Source of the DNA: Gilliamella sp. ESL0405
Lineage (GTDB): Bacteria; Pseudomonadota; Gammaproteobacteria; Enterobacterales; Orbaceae
NCBI RefSeq assembly: GCF_019469205.1
Contig: NZ_CP048265.1
Span: 930,001 to 994,000 of the forward strand
Direction of reading: 5' to 3'
Length of the DNA: 64,000 nt
The notes under the pieces are model-generated. The model was not told where the DNA came from, did no database searches, and was given only the letters and a program-made list of their open reading frames with translations. The translations under genes were made by a program, and so were the position numbers. Below, piece by piece: positions 38,906 to 48,165 of the stretch. Numbering within the stretch: the first letter of the stretch is position 1; each line of letters begins with the position of its first letter.

Positions 38906-39727
38906 ATGCAACAGATTCAATCTTCTTGGTTTGTCCAAGCAATGGTAAAAGCGACTTATGATATGTGGCTAAAAGGTTGGGATGAACGTAACGGCGGTAA
39001 TGTCAGTTTAAGATTATTAGAAAGTGACATAATTTCATTCCAAAACGACTTTTATGCTAATCCTCGCCACGAATCATTAACGCAAGATGTGAGCAAATTA
39101 GCTAACCAATATTTTATTGTCACCGGATCGGGCAAATTCTTTCGTAACGTCATTTTAGATCCTGCTGACACGTTGGCTGTGGTCAAAATTGACGAACAGG
39201 GCAAAGGTTATTACATCATGTGGGGACTGGTAAATGGTGGATTACCTACTTCAGAGCTAGCGGCTCACTTGCAATCACATATCGTGCGTATTGAACACAG
39301 TCAGGGTAAAGATCGGGTAATTATGCATTGTCATGCAACCAATCTTATTGCTTTAACTTATGTGCTTGAGCTTGATACAGCGGTGATTACTCGATTGTTA
39401 TGGGAAATGAGTACGGAATGTTTAGTTGTCTTTCCCGACGGTGTGGGTGTGGTTCCATGGATGGTGCCCGGCAAAGACGAAATCGGCTATGCAACTGCCG
39501 AACAAATGGCGAAACACACGCTTGTGTTATGGGCATTTCATGGCGTCTTTGGCACCGGCGCTACATTAGATGAAGCCTTTGGTCTGATAGATACCGCTGA
39601 AAAGTCTGCTCAAATACTGGTCAAAGTCTTATCAATGGGCGGCAAACGCCAAACTATCACTACTGAACAATTTAAGTTATTGGCACAAAGGTTTGATGTC
39701 AAACCAATGCAGGAGGCGTTGCAGTAA
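38906..39727 (+). CDS. rhaD: L-rhamnulose-1-phosphate aldolase
   Basis: A 273-residue class II aldolase that splits rhamnulose-1-phosphate into DHAP and L-lactaldehyde. Counted from the ATG at 38906, Zn ligands His141 and His143 (MHCHATN) and the catalytic Glu117 (TSELAAH) fall on the same numbers as in E. coli RhaD, which supports this start over the GTG at 38897. [10 protein letters not shown] and HGVFGTG are also conserved. AAGG lies 8 nt upstream. Confidence 0.97.
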   Translation: MQQIQSSWFVQAMVKATYDMWLKGWDERNGGNVSLRLLESDIISFQNDFYANPRHESLTQDVSKLANQYFIVTGSGKFFRNVILDPADTLAVVKIDEQGKGYYIMWGLVNGGLPTSELAAHLQSHIVRIEHSQGKDRVIMHCHATNLIALTYVLELDTAVITRLLWEMSTECLVVFPDGVGVVPWMVPGKDEIGYATAEQMAKHTLVLWAFHGVFGTGATLDEAFGLIDTAEKSAQILVKVLSMGGKRQTITTEQFKLLAQRFDVKPMQEALQ

Positions 39728-39787
39728 AAAAGCTGTTTTATCAAAAGATAGATGTCATTATCTTTTAATAAATATAAGGATACAGAT

Positions 39788-40822
39788 ATGAGTAGTTCAA
39801 TTATTTTAGGCATTTTTTGGCACTTTATTGGTGCCGCTTCTGCCGCCTGTTTTTACGCACCACTAAAAAAAGTCAAAAATTGGTCTTGGGAAACGATGTG
39901 GTCAATCGCCGGTATCTTTTCTTGGATCATCCTTCCTTGGTCGATTAGCTATTATTTGCTCCCGGATTTTTTGGGATACTACGGCTCATTCGGTTTTGAT
40001 ACTTTACTTCCGGTGTTTTTATTCGGCGCTATGTGGGGCGTTGGTAATATCGGTTATGGGCTAACCATGCGTTATTTAGGTATGTCTATGGGCATAGGTA
40101 TTGCAATTGGCATTACCTTGATTGTTGGCACACTGATGACGCCGATTATACAAGGTCAATTTGGTGAACTCATTGCCTCAACCGGCGGTAAAATGACCCT
40201 GCTTGGCGTTGTTATTGCTGTTATTGGCGTTGCGATTGTCACTTATGCCGGATTACTAAAAGAGAAAACCCTTGGGGTACAAGTTGCCGATTTTAACTTG
40301 AAAAAAGGGCTGTTACTTGCTGTGATGTGTGGGATTTTTTCTGCCGGCATGTCATTTGCCATGAGCGCTGCTGTCCCTATGCATAATAAAGCTGCTGAAC
40401 TGGGGGTTGATCATCTTTATGTCGCCTTACCTAGTTATGTCATCATCATGGGCGGTGGTGCAATTATTAATCTGGGCTTTTGTATTATACGCCTTTGCTA
40501 CCAACCTGAACTCTCCTTTAAAAAAGATATCGCTATTGCCAAATCGTTACTAATCAGTAATGCCTTGTTCGCCATATTAGGCGGTGCAATGTGGTACTTC
40601 CAATTTTTCTTTTATGCTTGGGGACATGCCAATATCCCGGCTGATTATGGCTTTATGAGTTGGATGTTGCACATGAGTTTTTATGTGCTATGTGGTGGCA
40701 TTGTTGGATTGGTATTAAAAGAGTGGTTTGGCACCGGCAGTAAACCTGTGCGTATATTGTGTCTGGGTTGTTTGGTAATTATTGTTGCCGCCAACGTGGT
40801 TGGTTTAGGCATGGCAAATTAA
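39788..40822 (+). CDS. rhaT: L-rhamnose:proton symporter RhaT
   Basis: A 344-residue inner-membrane symporter of the RhaT family with ten helices, equal in length to the E. coli protein. [40 protein letters not shown] and the C-terminal [16 protein letters not shown] and [14 protein letters not shown] are near-identical to RhaT. The ATG at 39788 (AAGGA 7 nt upstream) replaces the longer frame from 39752. In E. coli rhaT is a separate unit next to rhaR; here it is inside the catabolic operon. Confidence 0.96.
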   Translation: MSSSIILGIFWHFIGAASAACFYAPLKKVKNWSWETMWSIAGIFSWIILPWSISYYLLPDFLGYYGSFGFDTLLPVFLFGAMWGVGNIGYGLTMRYLGMSMGIGIAIGITLIVGTLMTPIIQGQFGELIASTGGKMTLLGVVIAVIGVAIVTYAGLLKEKTLGVQVADFNLKKGLLLAVMCGIFSAGMSFAMSAAVPMHNKAAELGVDHLYVALPSYVIIMGGGAIINLGFCIIRLCYQPELSFKKDIAIAKSLLISNALFAILGGAMWYFQFFFYAWGHANIPADYGFMSWMLHMSFYVLCGGIVGLVLKEWFGTGSKPVRILCLGCLVIIVAANVVGLGMAN

Positions 40823-40846
40823 ATAAATAGTTAAAGGAAAAACATT

Positions 40847-42001
40847 ATGTCTTATCGCATGATTCTGAACGAAACGTCTTATTTTGGTGCTGGCTCAATC
40901 AGCCATATTGTTGATGAAGTGAAAAAACGGGGTTTTAAAAAAGCGCTTGTCGTCACCGATAAAGATTTAATTAAATTCAATGTCGCCACTAAAGTCACCA
41001 AATTATTAGATGACAACGGCTTTGATTATCAAATTTTTGATGAAGTGATACCAAATCCAACGATCGGCATTGTTCAAAAAGGGGTAGAGGTTTTTAAAAC
41101 GTCGGGAGCAGATTACATAATTGCTATTGGTGGCGGTTCACCGCAAGATACTGCTAAAGCCATTGGTATTATTATCAATAACCCGGAATTTGCCGATGTG
41201 CGAAGTTTGGAAGGGGTCGCGCCAACCAAAAAGCCTGCCGTCCCGACCATTGCCATACCGACAACCGCCGGCACAGCGGCCGAGGTAACCATTAACTATG
41301 TGATCACCGATGAAGAGAAAAAGCGTAAATTTGTCTGCGTCGATCCGCATGATATACCCGTTGTGGCAATTATTGATTCAGACATGATGGCAAGTATGCC
41401 AGCAAGCTTAAAAGCGGCAACCGGCGTGGATGCATTAACCCATGCGATTGAAGGTTATATTACAAAAGGTGCTTGGGAGCTGTCAGATATGTTTCATCTA
41501 AAAGCGATTGAAGTTATTTCACGCGCTTTACGTGATTCGGTAAAAGGCATCGCTAAAGGGAGCGAAGATATGGCTTTAGGGCAATATATTGCAGGTATGG
41601 GCTTTTCAAATGTTGGATTAGGCTTAGTACACGGTATGGCACATCCGCTAGGCGCTTTTTATGGCACACCACATGGTGTAGCAAATGCAGTACTATTACC
41701 CCATATCATGGCTTACAATGCTGATTTTACCGCGGATAAATTCCGTGATATTGCTAAAGCAATGGGCGTTACCGGCACGGACAGCATGACAACCGAACAA
41801 GCCAGAGTGGCGGCAGTTAATGCGGTAAAACAGCTTAATGAAGATGTCGCTATCCCCGCCACTTTAAAAGCGATCGGCGTTAAATTGGAAGATATACCGG
41901 CGCTGGCGCAAGCGGCTTTTGATGATGTGTGCACCGGTGGCAATCCACGGCAAGCAAGTGTAAAGGATATTGAACAATTGTATCTTGCCATTTATGAATA
42001 A
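40847..42001 (+). CDS. fucO: Lactaldehyde reductase (L-1,2-propanediol oxidoreductase)
   Basis: A 384-residue iron-dependent alcohol dehydrogenase (group III) close to E. coli FucO: VPNPTI, IAIGGGSPQDTAKAIG (NAD loop), ATGVDALTHAIEGY with the iron-binding Asp and first His, and GLVHGMAHPLGAFYGTPHGVAN with the remaining His ligands. It reduces L-lactaldehyde from the rhamnose aldolase to 1,2-propanediol, regenerating NAD in fermentation. In E. coli fucO lies in the fucose cluster; its capture in the rha operon closes the pathway in one transcript. Confidence 0.95.
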   Translation: MSYRMILNETSYFGAGSISHIVDEVKKRGFKKALVVTDKDLIKFNVATKVTKLLDDNGFDYQIFDEVIPNPTIGIVQKGVEVFKTSGADYIIAIGGGSPQDTAKAIGIIINNPEFADVRSLEGVAPTKKPAVPTIAIPTTAGTAAEVTINYVITDEEKKRKFVCVDPHDIPVVAIIDSDMMASMPASLKAATGVDALTHAIEGYITKGAWELSDMFHLKAIEVISRALRDSVKGIAKGSEDMALGQYIAGMGFSNVGLGLVHGMAHPLGAFYGTPHGVANAVLLPHIMAYNADFTADKFRDIAKAMGVTGTDSMTTEQARVAAVNAVKQLNEDVAIPATLKAIGVKLEDIPALAQAAFDDVCTGGNPRQASVKDIEQLYLAIYE

Positions 42002-42090
42002 CCATTAGCAAATGAGCACGCTTGAAACAGACCGATACGGATTAATTGGTCTGTTTCATCTGCAAAAAAATCCAACAAAAAGGAGTTGTC

Positions 42091-42405
42091 ATGATAAGAA
42101 AAGCCTCAATTATGCAAGTTCATCCCGACAAGCATGCTGAATATAAAAAACGTCACGATGAAATATTTCCGGAACTGGTTAAAGTGTTAAAAGACCACGG
42201 TGCGCACAACTACTCAATTTTTCTTGATAGTAAACGCCACCTACTTTTTGCTTATGTTGAAATCGAATCAGAAGAGCGCTGGCAAGCGGTAGCACATACT
42301 CAAGCTTGTCAAAAATGGTGGGCATTTATGCAAGACATTATGCCGAGTAATGCAGACAATAGCCCGATCAGTGAAGCGCTCACAAGCGTTTTTTACCTCG
42401 AATAA
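42091..42405 (+). CDS. rhaM: L-rhamnose mutarotase
   Basis: A 104-residue RhaM, the same length as E. coli, interconverting alpha and beta L-rhamnose so the isomerase gets its preferred anomer. [22 protein letters not shown] with the catalytic His, [12 protein letters not shown] and [10 protein letters not shown] are family signatures. The ATG at 42091 has AAGGAG 5 nt upstream; the open frame extends to 42046 without support. Last gene of the rha operon, with a terminator right behind. Confidence 0.96.
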   Translation: MIRKASIMQVHPDKHAEYKKRHDEIFPELVKVLKDHGAHNYSIFLDSKRHLLFAYVEIESEERWQAVAHTQACQKWWAFMQDIMPSNADNSPISEALTSVFYLE

Positions 42406-42411
42406 AGTTAA

Positions 42412-42437
42412 CTCTCTTTCATATTGATGAAAGAGAG
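42412..42437. terminator. Bidirectional terminator between rhaM and rhaR
   Basis: Perfect 11-bp stem CTCTCTTTCAT / ATGAAAGAGAG with an ATTG loop, in the 42-bp gap of two convergent operons. Confidence 0.85.
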
Positions 42438-42447
42438 CTGACATAAA

Positions 42448-43302
42448 TCAAACCTGTTTTAACTTATCTTGAAATCGAGACCGATAGATAGACGGTGTTT
42501 GCTTCAACTCTTTTTTAAACACCGCCGAAAAATAGTTACTATCGTTATAACCGCACTCAGCAGCGATAATACTGATTGAAAGCTGGGTATTACGAAGTAA
42601 AGACATGGCTTTACATAACCGGCATTTTTGCAAATACTCATTAATGGTCATACCGGTTTGACTTTTAAATAAACGACTCAAAGAACGTGCGGCAATATTG
42701 TATTGTTTGCAAAACATCTCTAAATTAAACGCACTGGCAATACTGTTATGTAATACCGTAAATAAAATATCTAATTGATGCGTCGCCGTAGGTGACTGCT
42801 CATTAGGCTGTTGTTTAATACGATCTAATAAAATAACCAGCTGTAAAAATAGCGCTTCAGATAAGTGGATTGATGCTAGGTTATTTTTTTGCAACTCGAT
42901 AGTTAATTGATCAATAAGTGGAGAGACCTGCTTAATAAAAGAAGGATGAATACGCCATATCCGCTCAGTATGTTTTGCCGTTTGTTTAGGTAAATAATTC
43001 TCAATAGCTGAAGATAAAAACAGTTGTTGCCTTAAATATAAAACATTAATCAACTTCAAATTATTCACCGATTCATAACCGTGAATATCACTTGGATTAA
43101 TATACAAAATATCACCGCTGGTAATCGGATAGATATAATCATTCCAATGATGTAAACCATTACCCGAACAAACAATAACAATTTCATTAAAATCGTGAAA
43201 ATGGAGCGGAAAAGGTTGTTGATGATCTCGCTTTTCGACAGTAACAGTATTCATCGGTGAAATAAAATAGTCTTGTTTGTATAAACGTAAATACTTCTCC
43301 AT
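42448..43302 (-). CDS. rhaR: AraC-family activator RhaR
   Basis: A 284-residue AraC/XylS regulator with an N-terminal cupin sensor (about 1-170: HFHDFNEIVIVCSGNGLHHWN, ITSGDILYINPSDIHGYESVNN) and a C-terminal double helix-turn-helix (about 185-280: RLFKSQTGMTINEYLQKCRLCKAMSLL, CGYNDSNYFSAVFKKELKQTPS). The GMTINxYL and RxC wording matches E. coli RhaR rather than RhaS. RhaR with L-rhamnose activates rhaSR in E. coli. It lies 30 bp behind rhaS, in one operon convergent with rhaBADT-fucO-rhaM. Confidence 0.88.
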   Translation of the reverse strand: MEKYLRLYKQDYFISPMNTVTVEKRDHQQPFPLHFHDFNEIVIVCSGNGLHHWNDYIYPITSGDILYINPSDIHGYESVNNLKLINVLYLRQQLFLSSAIENYLPKQTAKHTERIWRIHPSFIKQVSPLIDQLTIELQKNNLASIHLSEALFLQLVILLDRIKQQPNEQSPTATHQLDILFTVLHNSIASAFNLEMFCKQYNIAARSLSRLFKSQTGMTINEYLQKCRLCKAMSLLRNTQLSISIIAAECGYNDSNYFSAVFKKELKQTPSIYRSRFQDKLKQV

Positions 43303-43332
43303 AAATCTGTTCCTGACCTAAAAATGACAGCA

Positions 43333-44157
43333 CTAATGATAACGCTTATCGGGATCTTTGCGTAGCGTTTGTGGTGAAAAATTAAACTCATGTTTAAAGC
43401 ATGTTGAAAAATAAGCGCTATCATTAAAACCACACTCCTGTGCAATAGTGGTTATGGACTTATCGGTATCAATGAGTTGAGTATAAGCATCGGCTAAACG
43501 TAATTTAATTAAATACTTTTGCGGAGTGATACCTATCTCATTTTTAACATGGCGATGAAATGACCGTAACGATAACGAAAACTGCTGCGTCACTTTTAGC
43601 CAATCAATTGGCTCTTTAAAATGCACTTGCAAATAACGCAGCAGTTGCTTAACCCGATTATCGCTTGACCCGCTGCCTTGATTAACATACTGATTTTGCT
43701 TAAACAGAATGAGCAGTTGTAAGAACAGGCTTTCTTGATAAGCACTCGACTCATCGTTGATATGATTGAATTGCTGAAGAATATATTGAATATTTTGATC
43801 ACACTTCTTATCAAAAAAATAGTGCGAGTGGAGTGGATCATGTTGTGGTATCAACTGATGAATGCCATTTATAAAATTAAAGCTACTGGGATCTCGAAAT
43901 AAAATATTGGTGAGATGTAAATTGTTCACATTTTCATACAGATGACAATCGGTTGCATGAATATAAAACATCATGCCCGGATAGAGATCAAACAATCGCC
44001 CATTCAAAATATGCTTACCGTAGCCGTTGGTGACAATGACAATCTCGTTAAAGTTGTGAGTATGCTCAGGGTAGACAGGTTGAGGCTCTCGAGGTTCTAC
44101 AGTGATCTTTTGCTCACTAGACGAAAAAAAATCTTTATCAAGTAACTTCTGTATCAT
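43333..44157 (-). CDS. rhaS: AraC-family activator RhaS
   Basis: A 274-residue AraC/XylS regulator. The cupin domain has YPEHTHNFNEIVIVTNGYGKHILNG; the DNA-binding part has QFSLSLRSFHRHVKNEIGITPQKYLIKLRLADAY and CGFNDSAYFSTCFKHEFNFSP, matching E. coli RhaS. RhaS with rhamnose activates the catabolic genes. The ATG at 44157 is preferred because GAGG lies 6 nt upstream, inside the four extra codons of the ATG at 44169. The gene precedes rhaR. Confidence 0.88.
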   Translation of the reverse strand: MIQKLLDKDFFSSSEQKITVEPREPQPVYPEHTHNFNEIVIVTNGYGKHILNGRLFDLYPGMMFYIHATDCHLYENVNNLHLTNILFRDPSSFNFINGIHQLIPQHDPLHSHYFFDKKCDQNIQYILQQFNHINDESSAYQESLFLQLLILFKQNQYVNQGSGSSDNRVKQLLRYLQVHFKEPIDWLKVTQQFSLSLRSFHRHVKNEIGITPQKYLIKLRLADAYTQLIDTDKSITTIAQECGFNDSAYFSTCFKHEFNFSPQTLRKDPDKRYH

Positions 44158-44474
44158 GGCGAACCTCATTTTTTTTAAAACTTACAACCACCATTTTAAA
44201 AAGTAAATCAAACTCACACCTTTAATATTTGGACAGCTAACCGAATATTTTGGCTATAAATTATAGCTGTACGTGAATTTTTATTAAAAATGTGCGAAGC
44301 TTCACATTTTTAAAATCACTTCATTAACACAAATCAGTAATAGCTAAATTAACACAAAACCGCTTATTTTTTTATAGAATAAAAAATACTCATATTTCAT
44401 CTTGTTGAAGGCTATTATTTATGATACTTTTTATCCACTTTATTTGACTTATATTAAAAAAAGAAGACGTTTAC
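44158..44474. other. Divergent control region of rhaS and the DUF1266 gene
   Basis: About 320 bp with a CRP-like palindrome at 44291-44306 and otherwise AT-rich DNA. RhaR/RhaS half-sites could lie here, but I could not align them with confidence. Confidence 0.5.
44291..44306. promoter_or_regulatory. CRP-like site upstream of rhaSR
   Basis: TGTGC-GAAGCT-TCACA within a longer symmetric block with arms TTAAAAATGTG and CACATTTTTAA. It has the same TGTGC/TCACA pair as the site before rhaB. It lies about 135 bp upstream of rhaS and 170 bp upstream of the DUF1266 gene. Confidence 0.7.
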
Positions 44475-45275
44475 ATGGAAATTTTAATTGTTATTCTGAT
44501 ATTTTTGGTAGTCCTGCTTGTAAAATACAATAGAGTCATTACAATCCTCATTAAAACCCTAAGACACAAACCCTTTCCTCAAAATACCAACAAACCTGAA
44601 CAACTGACAATCGACCAGCAAAATGCGCTATCTGCTGGGCTAATTATTGCTGAACAGCATATGTTTTGTTGGGATAGCTTAGAAAGTGATGCCCGAAACT
44701 CCGGTAAAACAGAACAGAAATATCGTTTAGGTACAGCTTGGGATGTGTTTTCTCCTCAAAGCGCAGTTGAATGCTTATCCTCTTTTGGGTCATTTCACAA
44801 AATTGTTAATAACGCGATAGAAATTTATCTTAATGTTCCCAAAGAACAGTGGCAAAGTTATATTAATGACCAAATCCCGGAAGATTATCGTGAAATTATT
44901 GGGGTGTATTGCTCAAGGTTAGATCAAGTATCTGCAATTTTAATTGAAAACAAAGTCGCCGAAAATCAGGAAGAAGTGCACCAAATTTTACTTCGAGGCG
45001 CTATTGCATGGGATTTAGGCCGCATTGTTTATATTGCCAGAGCAAGCTATATTGCGGGCTATATCAACAAAGAGCAAGCATGGCAAGCGATTAACTCAGT
45101 CTTACCTGTTGTTAAAGAACATTTTGCCAATTGGAAACAATTTGGTCAAAGTTATATGCTGGGTCGTGCCGTATATCAGCCTGATGATGCATCGATTCCG
45201 GGCTTATTTGATATTTACACACAAGCGACCACTTCTGAAGATAGTCCATGGCTAAAATACCCATTAAATAACTAA
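44475..45275 (+). CDS. Membrane-anchored DUF1266 protein
   Basis: A 266-residue protein with one N-terminal hydrophobic anchor (MEILIVILIFLVVLLVKY, 1-18) and a DUF1266 domain: SAGLIIAEQHMFCWDSLE, YRLGTAWDVFS, then AIAWDLGRIVYIARASYIAGYINKEQAW, the family's best-conserved stretch. E. coli YbeR and YbeU carry the same domain, and their function is unknown. It is divergent from rhaS and convergent with the rhamnosidase-module regulator. Whether it belongs to rhamnose use or is a bystander is unclear. Confidence 0.75.
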   Translation: MEILIVILIFLVVLLVKYNRVITILIKTLRHKPFPQNTNKPEQLTIDQQNALSAGLIIAEQHMFCWDSLESDARNSGKTEQKYRLGTAWDVFSPQSAVECLSSFGSFHKIVNNAIEIYLNVPKEQWQSYINDQIPEDYREIIGVYCSRLDQVSAILIENKVAENQEEVHQILLRGAIAWDLGRIVYIARASYIAGYINKEQAWQAINSVLPVVKEHFANWKQFGQSYMLGRAVYQPDDASIPGLFDIYTQATTSEDSPWLKYPLNN

Positions 45276-45280
45276 TTTAT

Positions 45281-45310
45281 TGCTTGTGACAGGGTGAACT
45301 GTCACAAGCA
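45281..45310. terminator. Bidirectional terminator after the DUF1266 gene
   Basis: Perfect 12-bp stem TGCTTGTGACAG / CTGTCACAAGCA with a 6-nt loop, between two convergent genes. Confidence 0.85.
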
Positions 45311-45360
45311 CTCAAATACATTCTAATCTTCATTCAATATTCAACCATAATAAATAAAAG

Positions 45361-46167
45361 TTAATTAAATTTCCGCTCTTCTGACGGCGTAATTCCAAAG
45401 GTCTTTTTATACAGAGTGGTAAAGTGAGTACTATTAATAAAACCGCAAAGTAATGATATTTCGGTAATAGTCATATCACTTTCTCGAATCTTTAATCTTG
45501 CTGACATTAACCTTAATCGTTTGATGTAATTTTCCGGCGTTAATCCGGTAGCTTGTTTAATGTGCCTAAACATGGTTCGTAACGTTAAATGAAAACGTTG
45601 AGCAATATCATGCCAATCATATTGATCAAAGCAGTTTTCTTGTAAATGATTAAGGAGCAGATGCAATTTATAGCGAGTATTATTTTTTTGTGCTTGTCCT
45701 TGCGATTGATTGATAATCGTGATGAGTTTAAAAAAAAGATATTCACGCACCGCTAAAGGTGTTTCTAAATTAAAGAGCTGGTCAATCACCATATTACATT
45801 CTTTGCGTAAAGTGGGAGTAAGCCAGATATAAGAATTTAAATCACTTGCGGAAATGGGATTTAAGAGATTTTCGATTTTATTTAAAAACACAAAATTACG
45901 ATTAGGGTTAATCAGCACATTGGTTAATTTCAAAGTACCTAAATCGTCATAAAAATGGTAATCATGACCACGCACCAAAAACACATCGCCTTGTTGAATA
46001 AATAGCGGTTTGCCATTAATCACATGTAAACCATGCCCTTGTTCGACTATCACAAGCTCGTCAAATTCATGATTATGTTCAAGACTATTTCCTTCCGGAT
46101 CACTTTTATAAAGCGCTAATTTATCAGATTCAGAATTAAAATAGGTGGCAATTTTTAAAGTATTCAT
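45361..46167 (-). CDS. AraC-family regulator, RhaS-like, of the rhamnosidase module
   Basis: A 268-residue AraC/XylS regulator with a cupin part (EHNHEFDELVIVEQGHGLHVINGKPL) and a double helix-turn-helix (RFHLTLRTMFRHIKQATGLTPENYIKRLRLMSARL, CGFINSTHFTTLYKKTFGITPS). The wording is RhaS-like, so a rhamnose-type ligand is likely. The ATG at 46167 (AGGA 9 nt upstream) is chosen over 46224. It is divergent from the GH78 gene and probably activates the rhamnosidase-symporter-porin operon; it is the third RhaS/RhaR-type regulator in 4 kb. Confidence 0.85.
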   Translation of the reverse strand: MNTLKIATYFNSESDKLALYKSDPEGNSLEHNHEFDELVIVEQGHGLHVINGKPLFIQQGDVFLVRGHDYHFYDDLGTLKLTNVLINPNRNFVFLNKIENLLNPISASDLNSYIWLTPTLRKECNMVIDQLFNLETPLAVREYLFFKLITIINQSQGQAQKNNTRYKLHLLLNHLQENCFDQYDWHDIAQRFHLTLRTMFRHIKQATGLTPENYIKRLRLMSARLKIRESDMTITEISLLCGFINSTHFTTLYKKTFGITPSEERKFN

Positions 46168-46576
46168 CGTGTCAGTCCTAAATTTTAAATTAATCTTAAA
46201 AAAGTGATGATTGAAAATATTCAATTTAGTTAACCGTCAATCGCTTAGCTTAAATCGCCTCATCGCGGGTTATCATCCTGCTCTTAGCCTGTTAGCGGAT
46301 TAGTAAATAAAAAATATTGCTGATGATTTATCGCAACAGTTTGAAATTAAAAACGATTATTCTGGTTATTGATGGTTGCAAAATGCAATTTTCAATCCGT
46401 TTATTAACACAATAAAGTAATCGACTTTTAGATAAAAAATAATAATTCAAAAAATGTGAACTTCCTCTACCTAATCTTTTTGCTGCTGCCATTTATCCTG
46501 CCAATCTGGCATTAACAAGGTGGCTGGGTTAATTCGGGCATGGCTATACTTTTAACTCTATTTACAGGAGGAATGT
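46168..46576. other. Divergent control region of the rhamnosidase module
   Basis: About 410 bp. The 3' end carries a strong ribosome binding site (AGGAGG) for the GH78 gene. A half CRP-like TGTGA lies at 46455-46459. RhaS-type half-sites are expected but I could not assign them. Confidence 0.45.
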
Positions 46577-48145
46577 ATGGCACAAGAGATACAGAAAAAT
46601 GATCATGTCGTTATGGTTAAAGATAAATCTTTCATTGCAAAAGCCGAAAAGTTATTGCCCACTCTTCATCACAAAGCTATTTACCCGCAAGACATTATTA
46701 CACTAATTCAAGACCCTACCGCTATTTATGGTTGGTCGGCTAAAGTGGTGAGCAGTGCACATGAGTATTTCACAAAAGCCTTTCAATCGGGTGAGAGTTT
46801 TATTATTGATTTTGGTCAACACGCAGTGGGTTATTTATCGTTTTTGTGCCAAAGCGTTGGCAGTCCACCTGATGCGCCAGCGCATATCAAGTTCACTTTT
46901 GGTGAAACGCTGTGTGAAGTGGCTGAACCTTTTAGCCAATATCAAGGCTGGTTAAGCAAAAGTTGGTTGCAACAGCATGATGAATATATCGATATTTTAC
47001 CGGCCAAGGTCGACCTAACGCGCCGTTATTGCTTCCGATATTTAAAAATTGAGGTGGTTTCCTTGTCGCCAAAATATCAGATTAAATTTCAAGATATCAC
47101 CTTAAATACCGTCAGCTCAGCGCCGGATAATTGTGTTATCTATCAAAGTAACGACCCGCAGTTAGCAAAAATCGATAAGGTTTCAGTGCTGACACTACAT
47201 AACTGTATGCAAGAGGTGTTCGAGGACGGGCCAAAACGTGATCGTCGGTTATGGTTAGGTGATTTACGGCTGCAAGCGTTGGTTAATGATGTCACATTTA
47301 AACAGTATGATTTAGTGCGCCGATGCTTATATCTGTTTGCCAGTCATCGCCGTGAAGACGGTATGGTATCGGCCAATATTTTTGTTAAACCCGATATTAT
47401 CGCTGATGATACCTTTCTATATGATTATTCGCTTTTTTATGTCGATGTGCTTTATAACTATTTTCTGCAAACACACGATGAACAGACCGTTAAAGAGCTA
47501 TGGCCAATTGCGCTAAGACAGATCGAAATTGCTCTCGAACGCTGTGATAAACATGGCTTAGTGACTGATAGTGATGATTGGTGGTCGTTTATTGACTGGC
47601 ATGAAGCGTTAAATAAACAAGGGGCTTCACAAGGGGTGTTAATTTACTGCGTTGATAAAGCCCTGCGGTTAGCTCAACAGTTACAACCGGCGATAACCGC
47701 AAGCCTACAACAAACGCTCGATCACCTAAAGCAGGCGGCAAGAACATTATGGGATGATAAATCGGGTTTTTACGTCAGCGGTGCCGATCGTCAAGTGAGC
47801 TATGCAACGCAAATTTGGATGATTTTAGCTGAGGTTGATGATTTACCACAGCAACAAACACTGATGCGCAATCTGCTCAATTCTCCTCCTGCAATTAATA
47901 TGAATACCCCATATCTGCGTCATCACTTTATCGCCGCCCTTTTCAAAACCGGCATGCAACAGCAAGCCATCGATGAGATCAAAGCCTATTGGGGAAAAAT
48001 GGTTGATTATGGCGCAGATACATTTTGGGAGCTCTTTGATCCGCAAAATCCAAGCTATTCGCCTTATGGTAGCAAAATCATCAACAGTTATTGCCACGCA
48101 TGGAGTTGTACACCGGCATGGTTTATTCGTCAGTATTCTCTTTAA
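46577..48145 (+). CDS. Cytoplasmic alpha-L-rhamnosidase, GH78
   Basis: A 522-residue glycoside hydrolase. An N-terminal beta domain (about 1-190) precedes an (alpha/alpha)6 barrel. EDGPKRDRRLWLGD gives Asp217, Asp222 and Asp229, the acidic cluster of the GH78 active site, and TFWE puts the probable general base at Glu485; NSYCHAWSCTPAWF closes the barrel. There is no signal peptide, so it works inside the cell on imported short substrates. It is compact beside secreted GH78 enzymes of about 900 residues and resembles enteric intracellular rhamnosidases. First gene of a module with a symporter 20 bp downstream. Confidence 0.9.
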   Translation: MAQEIQKNDHVVMVKDKSFIAKAEKLLPTLHHKAIYPQDIITLIQDPTAIYGWSAKVVSSAHEYFTKAFQSGESFIIDFGQHAVGYLSFLCQSVGSPPDAPAHIKFTFGETLCEVAEPFSQYQGWLSKSWLQQHDEYIDILPAKVDLTRRYCFRYLKIEVVSLSPKYQIKFQDITLNTVSSAPDNCVIYQSNDPQLAKIDKVSVLTLHNCMQEVFEDGPKRDRRLWLGDLRLQALVNDVTFKQYDLVRRCLYLFASHRREDGMVSANIFVKPDIIADDTFLYDYSLFYVDVLYNYFLQTHDEQTVKELWPIALRQIEIALERCDKHGLVTDSDDWWSFIDWHEALNKQGASQGVLIYCVDKALRLAQQLQPAITASLQQTLDHLKQAARTLWDDKSGFYVSGADRQVSYATQIWMILAEVDDLPQQQTLMRNLLNSPPAINMNTPYLRHHFIAALFKTGMQQQAIDEIKAYWGKMVDYGADTFWELFDPQNPSYSPYGSKIINSYCHAWSCTPAWFIRQYSL

Positions 48146-48165
48146 ATCGATAAAAGGATTCAAAC

